Positions 9,581 through 18,800 are shown, counted from the first letter of the stretch. The stretch: DNA of 64,000 bases from Rhizobium giardinii bv. giardinii H152 (GCF_000379605.1 NZ_KB902680.1:186-64185); one strand, 5' to 3'. The notes: generated by a model from the letters alone, not told the origin. Made by a program: numbers and translations.

Positions 9581-10795
9581 ATGACCGAAGTCACGGAACT
9601 GAGCAGGCCGGAAGGCGAAGCGCCCGGCACCAAGGAGGTGCTCCTCAACCTCGGCCCCCAGCATCCCAGTACACATGGGGTGTTGCGGCTCGTCCTCGAG
9701 CTGGACGGCGAATATGTCACGCGGGTCGACCCGCATATCGGCTACCTCCACCGCGGCACGGAAAAACTGGCCGAGAGCTTCACCTATACCCAGATCTTCC
9801 CGCTGACCGACCGGCTCGACTATGTCTGTCCGCCGTCGAACAACCTGGCTTTCGCGCTGGCGGTGGAGAAGCTTCTCGGCATCGAGGCGCCGATCCGCGC
9901 GCAATATATCCGCGTGCTGATGGCCGAACTGGCGCGGATCTCCGGCCATCTCCTGATCACCGGCGCGCTGCCGATGGATCTCGGCGCCATGACCGCGCTG
10001 CTCTACGCCATGCGCGAGCGCGAAATGATCATGGACCTGTTGGAGATGGTCACCGGAGCGCGGATGCATACCTCGTTCTGCCGGGTCGGCGGGGTGCGCG
10101 AGGACCTGCCCGAGGGGTTTCTCCCCAAGATCCGGGAGTTCTGCGACATCTTTCCCAACCGCATCCGCGACTATGAGCGGCTGCTCGAGGACAACCGGGT
10201 GTTCCTGAAGCGCACGCGGGGTGTCGGCGTGATCGCCCCCGAGGACGCCATCGATCTGGGCCTGAGCGGTCCGAACCTGCGCGCCTCGGGCGTCGATTGG
10301 GACATCCGCCGCGACGAGCCCTACGAGATTTACGATCGGCTCGACTTCAACGTCATCACCCGCAAGGAGGGCGACTGCTACGCGCGTTGGCGGTGCCGGG
10401 TCGAGGAAATGCGCGAGAGCCTCCGGATCATCGAGCAATGTCTCGACCAGATGCCCGAGGGGCCGTTCCAGATCGATATGCCGACGATCGCCTTCCCGGT
10501 GGACAAGGATCGGGTGCACTGCTCGATGGAGGCGCTGATCCAGCATTTCGATCTGTCGGCCTATGGTTTCAAGGTACCGAAGGGCGAGGTCTATTCGGCG
10601 ATCGAAGCGCCAAAGGGAGAGCTCGGCTTCTACATCATCAGCGACGGGTCGCCAAAACCGTTCCGCATGAAGGTGCGGGCACCCTCGTTCGTCAACCTTC
10701 AGGCACTCTTCGGGGTCACCAACGCCCGCTATCTGGCGGATATGATCGCCGTGCTCGGCAGCCTCGATCCGGTGATGGCGGAGGTGGACAAGTAG
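9581..10795 (+). CDS. nuoD: NADH-quinone oxidoreductase subunit D
   Basis: NuoD (404 aa) is the 49-kDa subunit, a NiFe-hydrogenase large-subunit homologue that forms the quinone chamber with NuoB. The N-terminal block LGPQHPSTHGVLRLVLELDGE contains the quinone-site histidines, and IGYLHRGTEKLAE follows. As in other complex I proteins, the hydrogenase-type C-terminal cysteines are absent. The ATG at 9581, one base after the nuoC stop, is chosen over an upstream in-frame GTG inside nuoC. Confidence 0.97.
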   Translation: MTEVTELSRPEGEAPGTKEVLLNLGPQHPSTHGVLRLVLELDGEYVTRVDPHIGYLHRGTEKLAESFTYTQIFPLTDRLDYVCPPSNNLAFALAVEKLLGIEAPIRAQYIRVLMAELARISGHLLITGALPMDLGAMTALLYAMREREMIMDLLEMVTGARMHTSFCRVGGVREDLPEGFLPKIREFCDIFPNRIRDYERLLEDNRVFLKRTRGVGVIAPEDAIDLGLSGPNLRASGVDWDIRRDEPYEIYDRLDFNVITRKEGDCYARWRCRVEEMRESLRIIEQCLDQMPEGPFQIDMPTIAFPVDKDRVHCSMEALIQHFDLSAYGFKVPKGEVYSAIEAPKGELGFYIISDGSPKPFRMKVRAPSFVNLQALFGVTNARYLADMIAVLGSLDPVMAEVDK

Positions 10796-10811
10796 CAGGG
10801 ATTTGGACGCA

Positions 10812-11324
10812 ATGACCATGCGCGAAAAGATCAAAGAGGCAGCGGCGCGGTACCCAGACCAGCGCTCGGCGATCATGCCGGCGCTGCTGATCGCGCAGAG
10901 GCAACATGGCTATCTGCCCGGCCCCGTGCTGGAGGAGGTTGCCGACATCCTCGGCGTCGAGCGGATCTGGGTCTATGAACTGGCGACCTTCTACACCCTC
11001 TTCCATACCGAGCCGGTGGGGATGTTCCACCTGCAGCTTTGCGACAACGTGTCCTGCATGCTGCGCCGATCGGAAGACCTGCTAAGGCATCTGGAGGAGG
11101 TCCTCGGGATCAGGAAGGGCGAAACCACCCCGGACCGGCTGTTCACGCTTTCGACCGTCGAATGCCTCGGCGCCTGCGAGATGGCTCCCGTGATGCAGGT
11201 CGGCGATGCCTATCACGGCGACCTCGACATCGCGCGGATCGACGCGCTTCTGGACAGGTTGCGGGCGGAGAAGGGGCACCCGGCGGGTGCCGGTCACGCC
11301 GCCGCGGCATCGCCGGGAGAATAG
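10812..11324 (+). CDS. nuoE: NADH-quinone oxidoreductase subunit E
   Basis: NuoE (170 aa) is the 24-kDa subunit holding [2Fe-2S] cluster N1a. The ligands are C77 and C82 (LCDNVSC) and C118 and C122 (ECLGACE), the C-x4-C...C-x3-C thioredoxin-fold pattern. The ATG at 10812 has an AGGG about 11 bases upstream; the in-frame TTG at 10803 would sit too close to it. The alanine-rich tail (about 15 residues) is probably disordered. Confidence 0.95.
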   Translation: MTMREKIKEAAARYPDQRSAIMPALLIAQRQHGYLPGPVLEEVADILGVERIWVYELATFYTLFHTEPVGMFHLQLCDNVSCMLRRSEDLLRHLEEVLGIRKGETTPDRLFTLSTVECLGACEMAPVMQVGDAYHGDLDIARIDALLDRLRAEKGHPAGAGHAAAASPGE

Positions 11325-11328
11325 CGTC

Positions 11329-12594
11329 ATGTTCGAACCGGTTCTCCTCAAGAATGTCGATGTTCGCGATGGCCATCTGCTCCCCACCTACGAGGCCGGC
11401 GGAGGCTACCAGGCTCTGGCAAAAGTGCTGCGCCAGGACACACCTGATGAGGTCATTGACCTCGTCAAGCAATCGAACCTGCGCGGTCGCGGCGGTGCCG
11501 GATTCCCGACGGGCATGAAATGGAGTTTCGTGCCGAAGCGGGTCGACAAGCCGAAATATCTCTGCTGCAACGCCGATGAGGGCGAGCCGGGCACCTTCAA
11601 GGACCGGATCATCATGGAGCGCGACCCGCATCAGCTGATCGAGGGACTGGCGGTAAGCGCCTACGCGATCGGAGCCGAAATCGCCTATGTCTATATCCGC
11701 GGAGAATATGTGACGGCCATTCGTCGCCTGGAGCAGGCGATCGCCGAGGCCAGCTCAAAAGGCTATCTGGGAACGCGGATCCTGGGCTCGGATTTCAATT
11801 TTACCGTTCACATCCACCGCGGCGCCGGCGCCTATATCTGCGGCGAGGAAACCGCAATGCTCGAATCTCTCGAGGGCAAGCGGGCGCAGCCGCGATTGAA
11901 ACCGCCGTTTCCGGCCGTGGCCGGACTCTACGCCAGCCCGACCGTGATCAACAATGTCGAGACACTGGTCTGCGTGCCGCATATCGTGGTGCGGGGGGCG
12001 GACTGGTTCCGCGGCATCGGCCCGGACAGGAGCCCCGGCCCGAAGCTTTACTGCCTGAGCGGGCAGGTGCGCAAACCCGGCCTATACGAGTTGCCGATGG
12101 GCATATCGTTGCGCGAACTGGTCGAAGAGCATGCCGGCGGGCCGCTACCCGGGCACAAGATCAAGGCCGTGATCCCCGGCGGCGTCTCGGCGCCGGTCAT
12201 TCCGGAGCGCGGAATGGACGTCGGGATGGACTTCGACTCGCTGGCGGCCGCCGGCTCGATGCTCGGCTCGGCCGGGGTGATCGTGATCGACGACGCGACC
12301 TGCATGGTCAAGGTGGCCACCCGGATCATCGAGTTTTTCCACCATGAGTCCTGCGGCAAGTGCACGCCATGCCGGGAAGGATTGAACTGGGTCGTGAAGG
12401 TCCTGCGCCGGATCGAGGCCGGGGAGGGTGCGCCCGGCGACCTGGAGCAGCTGGAGAAGCTCTGCAAGGGCATCTTCGGCAACACGTTTTGTGCGTTGGG
12501 CGACGGGGCGGCAATGGGGTTGCGGGCGGCACTCGTGCATTTCCGCGACGAGTTTTCGGCCCATATCGAGGAGCGGAGGTGCCCGTTTCACTGA
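11329..12594 (+). CDS. nuoF: NADH-quinone oxidoreductase subunit F (NADH/FMN-binding)
   Basis: NuoF (421 aa) is the 51-kDa subunit that oxidises NADH through FMN and cluster N3. The glycine-rich NADH/FMN site RGRGGAGFPTGMKW is at about residues 52-65. Cluster N3 ligands are C342, C345 and C348 (ESCGKCTPCREG) plus C388 (GNTFCALGDGA). The ATG at 11329 follows GGGAGA at a good distance. It is of normal length for a NuoF. Confidence 0.97.
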   Translation: MFEPVLLKNVDVRDGHLLPTYEAGGGYQALAKVLRQDTPDEVIDLVKQSNLRGRGGAGFPTGMKWSFVPKRVDKPKYLCCNADEGEPGTFKDRIIMERDPHQLIEGLAVSAYAIGAEIAYVYIRGEYVTAIRRLEQAIAEASSKGYLGTRILGSDFNFTVHIHRGAGAYICGEETAMLESLEGKRAQPRLKPPFPAVAGLYASPTVINNVETLVCVPHIVVRGADWFRGIGPDRSPGPKLYCLSGQVRKPGLYELPMGISLRELVEEHAGGPLPGHKIKAVIPGGVSAPVIPERGMDVGMDFDSLAAAGSMLGSAGVIVIDDATCMVKVATRIIEFFHHESCGKCTPCREGLNWVVKVLRRIEAGEGAPGDLEQLEKLCKGIFGNTFCALGDGAAMGLRAALVHFRDEFSAHIEERRCPFH

Positions 12595-12621
12595 AGGCTG
12601 GATCGGGGCAGTGAGGAAACC

Positions 12622-15198
12622 ATGCTTAAAGTCACGATCGACGAGCAAATGCTGGAAGTCGAGCCAGGCTCGACAGTGCTGCAGGCCGCCCGGCGCTTGG
12701 GCATCGACATCCCGACCTTCTGCTATCTGAAGCGGCTGCCGCCGCTGGCTTCGTGCCGCATGTGCCTGGTGGAGGTCGAGGGCCTGCGGCGGCTGCAGCC
12801 GTCCTGTGCGACCGCGGTCACCGATAGCATGGTCGTGCGGACGAACACGACCCTGATCGACGAAACGCGCTCTTCCATGCTCGACATGCTGCTTGCCAAT
12901 CATCCCCTCGACTGTCCGATCTGTGACAAGGGTGGCGAGTGCGAGCTTCAAGACATGGTCATGGCCTACGGCCCCCGCCGAAGCGAGTTCCGCGATCCCA
13001 AACGCGTGTTCCACTCCCGGGACATACGCCTCAGCCCGGTCATCATCATGAACGTCAACCGCTGCATCCAGTGCCAGCGCTGCGTGCGGATGTGCGAGGA
13101 GGTGGTTGGAGCCGTCGCCCTGGGCACCGTCGAAAAAGGCATGGATACGGCCGTCACCGGCTTCGAGGGCAGCCTCGCCAGTTGCGACCAGTGCGGCAAC
13201 TGCATCGAAGTCTGCCCGGTCGGGGCGCTGATGAGCTTTCCCTATCGCTACAAGGCGCGTCCCTGGGATCTGGCCGAGACGGATACGGTATGCCCGCATT
13301 GCGGCACCGGCTGCCAGCTCACGGTTGGCGCGCGCAAGGGTGAGTTCATGCGGGTCCGCTCCAAGCAGGAACACGGGGTCAACCGCGAAACGCTTTGCGT
13401 GCGCGGACGCTTCGGCCTTGATTTTATCGAGAGCCGAGATCGGATCAAACGGCCGATGATCCGTCGCGACGGCGCCCTGGTTCCGGTGTCCTGGGATGAG
13501 GCGGGGGACTACCTGCGCCGGCGCCTGTCGGCCGTCGAGAACAAGGCCGCGGGCGGGCTTGCCTCCGCGCGGTTGCCGAACGAGGTGCTCTATCAATTCC
13601 AGAAGCTGATGCGGACGGTATTCCGGACCAACAACATCGATTGCTCGTCACGCTGGTCCGCGCCCTTCGATACGCTCGGCCCGCTCCTGGCAGCCTTCCA
13701 CAGCCGCGCACCGCTGGACGACGTCATCGGCAACGACTGCGTACTCGTCGTCGGCGGCAACGTGACCGAAGAGAACCCGGTCACCGAATACCTGCTGCGG
13801 GACGCCGCGCGGCGGCGGCAGACCGGATTGCTGATGCTTTCGGCGCGGCCATCCCGCCTGGACGCCGATGCGCAGGTGGTGGTTCGCGTGCCGCCGGGTG
13901 GAGAAGCGGCGAGTATTGCTTCGATGGTAGCCGGACTTGCAGCGGCCGCCGGCCAGGCGTTGCCGGGCGATGTCCTTGCGACCATCGAAGCGACCATCGG
14001 CCGGCCGATGGCGGAAACCGGCGACGGGCCGGCTCGCCTGGCCACAGCGCTCAGGGAGGGCCGAAGCGTCACCGTGCTTGTCAGCGTCGACCTCCTGAGA
14101 GCGCCCGGAGCGCGCGCGACGCTGCAGCAGCTCAACAACCTGCTGCAGGTTCTGCGCCTGCTCGGCAAGGGTCTGGCGATGCAGTTCCTCTTTGACCGCG
14201 CCAACCAGATGGGCGCGTGGGACATGGGGGTACTGCCGGGGGCTCTGCCGGGGCTGCAGGCGGTTACCGACGAGGTGGCGCGCGCGACACTTGCAGCGGC
14301 CTGGGGCACCGAAATTCCGTCTGAGCCCGGCGCGGGTCTCGACGCCATGCTGGATCTCTGCGTTGGTGGACGTATGGGAGCGCTCTACATCGCCGGAACC
14401 GACCCCCTGATTGCCTATCCCGACCGGGATTTCGTGACGCGGGCGCTTGGTGCGACCGATCTGCTGATCGTACAGGACACCTTCCTTACCGATACGGCGG
14501 GCCTAGCCGACGTCGTCCTGCCCGCGGCGGGTTATGGCGAGGAGTCCGGCACGTTCACCAACAATGAGGGCCGCACGCAAAAGGTCCGCAAATTCCGCGA
14601 ACCCGCCTTCGAGGCGCGCGGCAACCTTTCGATCTTCGATTTCGTTGCAGCGCTCCGCAGCCGGGCGCTGCAGCCATCGACGCAAGATGAAATTTTCGAC
14701 GAGATTGCCCGGCTGGTGCCGGCCTATCGAGGGTTGACGCAGGACGGGCTTGGTGCCGACGGCACATTCACCACGGCGGTGCCGACGCCACCGACCGGAG
14801 AGTTCGTCGCGCCGTCGCCTGCCCCGACAGCAACGGACGCGCTCATGCTGATCACCGGCAACGGCCTGTTCCACAACGGCTATCTCACCGAACGCTCGGA
14901 CATCCTGAACACGGTCGCCAATGACCCCTATGTCGCAATGAGCGCGCCGGATGCCGCACGGCTCGGCCTTTCGGACGGCGATCAGGTGGTCGTGCGTTCG
15001 GCCGGGGGTGAACTGACGGCGCAGCTCAAGGTAGACAGGCAGTTTCCCAGGGGCCTGGTGTTTGTTCCTGAAAACTACAGAGCCTTGCGTCTCAACAGCC
15101 TGATGCGACGGGGAGAATACCCGTGCCCGGTGGAGGTCCAGGGGGTGCATCGCACTCTCGAGGTCGACCGCACGAGCCGGATCTGGCGTGGGGTCTGA
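12622..15198 (+). CDS. nuoG: NADH-quinone oxidoreductase subunit G, formate-dehydrogenase-like Fe-S content
   Basis: NuoG (858 aa) is the largest peripheral-arm subunit. Visible sites are: [2Fe-2S] N1b (C34, C45, C48, C62); N5 (H94, C98, C101, C107); a full eight-cysteine double-ferredoxin module (C148, C151, C154, C158 and C188, C191, C194, C198); and an N7-type site (C224, C227, C231, C259). Canonical alphaproteobacterial NuoG lacks C188/C191/C194 and the N7 set. The C-terminal half is a molybdopterin-oxidoreductase fold, but the position of the Mo-ligand Cys/Sec has been replaced (NNIDCSSRWSAP). The start has GAGGA at 12613. Complex I context makes NuoG more likely than a formate dehydrogenase subunit. 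Confidence 0.93.
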   Translation: MLKVTIDEQMLEVEPGSTVLQAARRLGIDIPTFCYLKRLPPLASCRMCLVEVEGLRRLQPSCATAVTDSMVVRTNTTLIDETRSSMLDMLLANHPLDCPICDKGGECELQDMVMAYGPRRSEFRDPKRVFHSRDIRLSPVIIMNVNRCIQCQRCVRMCEEVVGAVALGTVEKGMDTAVTGFEGSLASCDQCGNCIEVCPVGALMSFPYRYKARPWDLAETDTVCPHCGTGCQLTVGARKGEFMRVRSKQEHGVNRETLCVRGRFGLDFIESRDRIKRPMIRRDGALVPVSWDEAGDYLRRRLSAVENKAAGGLASARLPNEVLYQFQKLMRTVFRTNNIDCSSRWSAPFDTLGPLLAAFHSRAPLDDVIGNDCVLVVGGNVTEENPVTEYLLRDAARRRQTGLLMLSARPSRLDADAQVVVRVPPGGEAASIASMVAGLAAAAGQALPGDVLATIEATIGRPMAETGDGPARLATALREGRSVTVLVSVDLLRAPGARATLQQLNNLLQVLRLLGKGLAMQFLFDRANQMGAWDMGVLPGALPGLQAVTDEVARATLAAAWGTEIPSEPGAGLDAMLDLCVGGRMGALYIAGTDPLIAYPDRDFVTRALGATDLLIVQDTFLTDTAGLADVVLPAAGYGEESGTFTNNEGRTQKVRKFREPAFEARGNLSIFDFVAALRSRALQPSTQDEIFDEIARLVPAYRGLTQDGLGADGTFTTAVPTPPTGEFVAPSPAPTATDALMLITGNGLFHNGYLTERSDILNTVANDPYVAMSAPDAARLGLSDGDQVVVRSAGGELTAQLKVDRQFPRGLVFVPENYRALRLNSLMRRGEYPCPVEVQGVHRTLEVDRTSRIWRGV

Positions 15199-15213
15199 AG
15201 ATTTTTTGGGGGC

Positions 15214-15246
15214 GAGGCACTGCAAGCCTCTACGGCAAGCTGCCGT
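15214..15246. terminator. Two small hairpins between convergent nuoG and CBS genes
   Basis: Two adjacent inverted repeats fill the gap between the convergent genes: GAGGC/GCCTC (15214-15218 and 15226-15230) and ACGGCA-AGC-TGCCGT (15232-15246). There is no clear U-run on either strand after them, so an intrinsic terminator is only possible. The position between two convergent stops is the main support. Confidence 0.25.
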
Positions 15247-15278
15247 TGACCCAGCGTCTGCACCACGATCCGCCGACG

Positions 15279-15719
15279 TCAGTGATACCTGGTCCCGCAG
15301 ATGTAATCCTGCAGATCCTGCTCCGTGCGCTGCGCTTCGTCGAGCCTGTGTTTAACCACGTCGCCGATGCTGACCACGCCGACAATGTCGTCGCCGTCCC
15401 TGACCAGCACATGACGCGTCCGCCGCTGGGTCATGATCCCCATCGCGACGGGGAGCACATCCCGTGTCGAACAGGTCGCCACGTTGCGGTTCATGATGTC
15501 CGCGACCCGCATCATCGCCGCCTTGGCCCCGTATTCCGCCACCGCATTGCAGCAATCCCGCTCCGACAGCGTACCCAGATATTCGCTGTTCGACTGGCTG
15601 ACGACGACGAAGCCGATATTGTTGTCGCGAAACAGCCTGAGGACTTCCACCATCGTCTGATCGGGCGCGACGGCGATGACACCGGCACCCTTGTTCTTCA
15701 TGATTTCGCCGACAAACAT
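15279..15719 (-). CDS. CBS-domain pair protein
   Basis: This ORF encodes 146 aa with two CBS motifs (Bateman module), about residues 5-65 (ending LGTLSERDCCNAV) and 72-130 (ending IVGVVSIGDVVKHRL). CBS pairs usually bind adenine nucleotides or NAD and act as energy sensors. The start at 15719 has an excellent GGAAGGAGG upstream; longer in-frame starts would overlap nuoI. It is the last gene of the minus-strand nuoH-nuoI-CBS block, 44 bases after nuoI. A role in sensing nucleotide state for complex I is inference from position. Confidence 0.85.
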   Translation of the reverse strand: MFVGEIMKNKGAGVIAVAPDQTMVEVLRLFRDNNIGFVVVSQSNSEYLGTLSERDCCNAVAEYGAKAAMMRVADIMNRNVATCSTRDVLPVAMGIMTQRRTRHVLVRDGDDIVGVVSIGDVVKHRLDEAQRTEQDLQDYICGTRYH

Positions 15720-15763
15720 CTGAGCCTCCTTCCAAGCGCTTCTGTTTGACAGCTGGCGCGGGT

Positions 15764-16330
15764 TCACGTTCTCCGGATATTCCGCCACCAGTTGTAGCCT
15801 TGCGTCTCCTTCGTCTCGACGCGTACGTCCTTCTTCGTATCCAGGCGCGCGGCAACCACGCCGCCGCCGGTTGCCGCCTTGCCAGGCTTGGCGAGCAGAT
15901 CGTCGCGCCCGATCACCAGGTCGCGCGAGGAAAAACTCGAGAATTCATATTGCTGGCCAAGCGCGATCGCGTCCGCCGGGCAGGCGTCCTCGCACAGCCC
16001 GCAGAACAGGCACCGGGCCGTGTCGATCTCGAATTTCGCCGGGTGACGTTTGCCGTTCTCGTCCTCGTAGGGGACAACTTCGATGCAGTCGCAGGGACAG
16101 ATCCGCGCGCAAAGCTCGCAGGCCACACATTTGATCTCGCCCTCTTCGTCGCGCTTCAGGAAGTGATGCCCGCGGTAGCGCGGGTAGGGCAGCCATTTTT
16201 CCTGGTCCGGATACTGCATGGTGACGGGCCTGGAGAACATGTAGCCGAAGGTCAAAGCCAAGCCGTTCGCCAGATCGGCGAAGAACCCCCAGCCGATCCA
16301 TGTTCCAACTCTGTCCTTTGCGCGCGACAT
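15764..16330 (-). CDS. nuoI: NADH-quinone oxidoreductase subunit I
   Basis: NuoI (188 aa) carries the two [4Fe-4S] clusters N6a and N6b that pass electrons towards N2. The ligand sets C68/C71/C74/C78 (CVACELCARICP) and C107/C110/C113/C117 (CLFCGLCEDACP) are complete. The C-terminal 50 residues, after the second cluster, are longer than in a minimal NuoI. It lies 10 bases downstream of nuoH on the minus strand, opposite to the other nuo genes. Confidence 0.96.
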   Translation of the reverse strand: MSRAKDRVGTWIGWGFFADLANGLALTFGYMFSRPVTMQYPDQEKWLPYPRYRGHHFLKRDEEGEIKCVACELCARICPCDCIEVVPYEDENGKRHPAKFEIDTARCLFCGLCEDACPADAIALGQQYEFSSFSSRDLVIGRDDLLAKPGKAATGGGVVAARLDTKKDVRVETKETQGYNWWRNIRRT

Positions 16331-16340
16331 CGCCGCCTCG

Positions 16341-17342
16341 CTACGGAGCCCCTACGGCTCCTAAAAGTACACCGGTTATAATTATGTTCGCCATCGACAG
16401 AGGAAGCAAGACTTTCCATCCGATCGCCATCAGCTGGTCGTAACGGTAGCGCGGGAACGTGAAGCGGAACCAGATAAACAGATAGACGAAGAATGCGACC
16501 TTGAGCACAAACCAGAGGAGCGGTGGCAAGGGGACCAATACACCGTTCCAGCCGCCGAAGAACAGGATCACCACCAGGACCGACACCAGCAACACGATGG
16601 CATATTCGCTGACCATGAAGAACGCGAAGCGGATACCGCTGTATTCGGTATGGAACCCGGCTCCCAGATCGCCTTCCGCTTCCGCCAGGTCGAAAGGAAT
16701 GCGCTGCGCCTCGGCGAGCCCGGCAACGAAGAACACGAAGAAGCCGACCGGCTGGTAGACGACATTCCAGACATCGGCTTGCGCCCGTACGATGTCGAGC
16801 AGGCTCATCGACTGCGCCAGCATCACCACGCCGATGACCGCGAACCCCATCGGGATCTCGTAGCTGATCATCTGCGCGCAGGTCCTGAGGCTCCCCAGCA
16901 CGGCGTATTTGCTGTTGGCGGCCCAGCCGCCGAAAATGACGCCATAGACTTCGATGCCGATCACCGCGAAAACGAAAAGGAGCGCCACATTCATGTTGGA
17001 GACGTAGAGCGTGATCTCGGTGCCGAGGACCGAGATACTCTCGCCGAAGGGAACGGCGACGAACACCACGAAGGGCGGGGCGAGCGCCAGGATTGGCGCC
17101 AGCTTGAACAGGAAGCGGTCGGCTTCGGCCGGGATGTGGTCTTCCTTGGTCAGGAGCTTGATCCCGTCCGCCACCGGCTGCAGCAGCCCGTGCCAGCCGA
17201 CGCGCATCGGCCCCATCCGCTGCTGCATGTGTCCGGCGACCTTGCGCTCCACCCAGGTTAGCGGCAAGGGCAGCAGCAGCAGGATCGCAATCAGAAACGC
17301 GACCTTGAAGACGATCAGGCCAAGGGCAACGGCAAGTTCCAT
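16341..17342 (-). CDS. nuoH: NADH-quinone oxidoreductase subunit H
   Basis: NuoH (333 aa) is the membrane subunit linking the quinone chamber to the pump arm. About eight TM segments are visible, along with family blocks PLPLTWVERKVAGHMQQRMGP near the N-terminus (conserved acidic and basic residues) and PFDLAEAEGDLGAGFHTEYSG in the conserved cytoplasmic loop. It is the first gene of the minus-strand nuoH-nuoI-CBS operon. A 177-base gap upstream separates it from the next minus-strand gene and must contain its promoter if it is not cotranscribed with the oxidase genes. Confidence 0.97.
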   Translation of the reverse strand: MELAVALGLIVFKVAFLIAILLLLPLPLTWVERKVAGHMQQRMGPMRVGWHGLLQPVADGIKLLTKEDHIPAEADRFLFKLAPILALAPPFVVFVAVPFGESISVLGTEITLYVSNMNVALLFVFAVIGIEVYGVIFGGWAANSKYAVLGSLRTCAQMISYEIPMGFAVIGVVMLAQSMSLLDIVRAQADVWNVVYQPVGFFVFFVAGLAEAQRIPFDLAEAEGDLGAGFHTEYSGIRFAFFMVSEYAIVLLVSVLVVILFFGGWNGVLVPLPPLLWFVLKVAFFVYLFIWFRFTFPRYRYDQLMAIGWKVLLPLSMANIIITGVLLGAVGAP

Positions 17343-17519
17343 GATCCGCGGCTACTTCTTCAATCGGTTGAAATGCGCGACCGGACGTTGGCTCCGGACT
17401 ATACAGTACAGCACTTTGCGCGGCTCTCAAAGCGACAGTAAAAACAGCCAGATCTGCCAACAAAACTAACCTGCGCGCCAATATCCCGGCCCTCCCGGTG
17501 CAGCTGCTCGACTGGCGCT

Positions 17520-18410
17520 TCACAGATGGCGGCGGAAGAAATCAAGCACCGCGCGACGCATGGTTTCCGTTTCACGATGCCCGACACCCTCTTCTTCCAG
17601 CAGAGCGAGCATCGGCCGTTTGCCTGCAGCGTCGTAAGCGGCGGCGGTTGCGGTGAAGGCGCGGCGAATGGCCGGCGGCGGCGTCAGCGGATCATCGAGG
17701 CCAACGCAGATCAGCTGGGGACGCGGCGCGATGAGACCGGCGATCTCGCCGTTCGAGGTTTCCGACAGCAAACCGGGGATCGTCAGGTAATGGCCGTGCA
17801 GGTCGTGGGCGCCGGTCTCGATGAGAGTGGTGAAATCGGCATAGCTGCACAGATGTGCGACGGCAGCGATACGGGCATCGATGGCGGTGAGGAAATAGGA
17901 AAGGGTGGCACCCATCGAGATGCCGGTCATGCCGATGCGGCCCGTATCGACATCGCCGCGTGACGCAAGCCAGGTCAATGCGGCAGCCTGCTCACCGAGC
18001 ATCTGGCCAAACAGCGTTCGCCCCTGCCAAAGAGCGGCCTTTGCCGCTGCACTCTCGGTCACCCCGGCCCTCTCGCCGAAGGTCGGCATCTCGATGCAAA
18101 GGGTGACATAGCCTTCCCGAGCCAGGACGGGTCCGGGAGCATCCAGCAGTGCGGGCCGTCCGTCCAGCAGTTCGCTGGCGCCGATATCATATTTGCCTCC
18201 ATGGGCATGAGCGTAGAGAAGCGCTGGTCCTCGCCCGCGGCTTGCGATCGGCCGTGTAATGAAACCGCGGATTTCCGGTCCATCGGACAGGCGGAAGCGG
18301 AGGCGTTCGACGGCATGGTCGCCACGGTCCTCGGCAACGGACGCGACCAGATCCAGCGACGCATCCGTCACATGCAGAAGGTCCTTCAGCCGTTCGGCGG
18401 AAATGGGCAT
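17520..18410 (-). CDS. Alpha/beta hydrolase (dienelactone-hydrolase-like)
   Basis: This ORF encodes 296 aa. The nucleophile elbow is G-I-S-M-G with Ser at about residue 165; the acid is probably in VGLDDPLTPP (about 238) and the His in GVGHRET (about 276). The HAHGGKYDIG segment fits an oxyanion-hole region. No signal peptide is seen, so it is probably cytoplasmic. It starts 28 bases after the oxidase subunit IV gene on the same strand, so it may be cotranscribed, but no functional link to the oxidase is obvious. The substrate is unknown. Confidence 0.8.
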   Translation of the reverse strand: MPISAERLKDLLHVTDASLDLVASVAEDRGDHAVERLRFRLSDGPEIRGFITRPIASRGRGPALLYAHAHGGKYDIGASELLDGRPALLDAPGPVLAREGYVTLCIEMPTFGERAGVTESAAAKAALWQGRTLFGQMLGEQAAALTWLASRGDVDTGRIGMTGISMGATLSYFLTAIDARIAAVAHLCSYADFTTLIETGAHDLHGHYLTIPGLLSETSNGEIAGLIAPRPQLICVGLDDPLTPPPAIRRAFTATAAAYDAAGKRPMLALLEEEGVGHRETETMRRAVLDFFRRHL

Positions 18411-18437
18411 TGGTTGCTCCCGGGTAGCCGGGGCCGC

Positions 18438-18791
18438 TTATTGAGCGCCGCCGGAGACGGCCATGCGCGTGAAAATCGTGTAGTTGGATTCCGATACCAT
18501 CATGGCGACGAAGACGAGGACCAAGAGCGGCGGCAGCAGGATGGCATAGACGAGTGCCAGCCGCTCCCAGGCCATATGCATGAACACGGCGACGATCAGC
18601 CCCGCCTTCAGGATCATGAAAAGCAGGATCAGGAACCACCGCAGGTATCCGTGCAGGCCGACATAGTCGACGAAATAGGAGCCGGCACTGAGGACGAACA
18701 GAAATCCCCAGACGACGAGATAGAGCCGGATCGGATGCTGCTGATGCTGCTCCTTCACCTGCGCTTGGGCATGCGCTGCAACTTGTTCCAT
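18438..18791 (-). CDS. Cytochrome c oxidase subunit IV (prokaryotic type)
   Basis: This ORF encodes 117 aa with three hydrophobic helices and the motif FMILKAGLIVAVFMHMAWER. That pattern (a lysine followed by FMH) is characteristic of small subunit IV/CyoD-like proteins of heme-copper oxidases. The N-terminus is rich in Gln and His. The gene starts 9 bases after the coxP stop, so it belongs to the oxidase operon. It is probably an assembly or stability subunit. Confidence 0.8.
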   Translation of the reverse strand: MEQVAAHAQAQVKEQHQQHPIRLYLVVWGFLFVLSAGSYFVDYVGLHGYLRWFLILLFMILKAGLIVAVFMHMAWERLALVYAILLPPLLVLVFVAMMVSESNYTIFTRMAVSGGAQ

Positions 18792-18800
18792 CAGATCACC

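Noticed and set aside
12145-13596. 483-codon minus-strand frame across nuoF and nuoG
   Set aside because: It is antisense to Fe-S cluster-coding regions with fixed motifs, and no independent support was seen.
12622-15198. Annotation as a formate dehydrogenase alpha subunit
   Set aside because: The Fe-S layout is FDH-like, but the Mo-ligand Cys/Sec position is lost and the gene is in a complete nuo operon directly after nuoE and nuoF.
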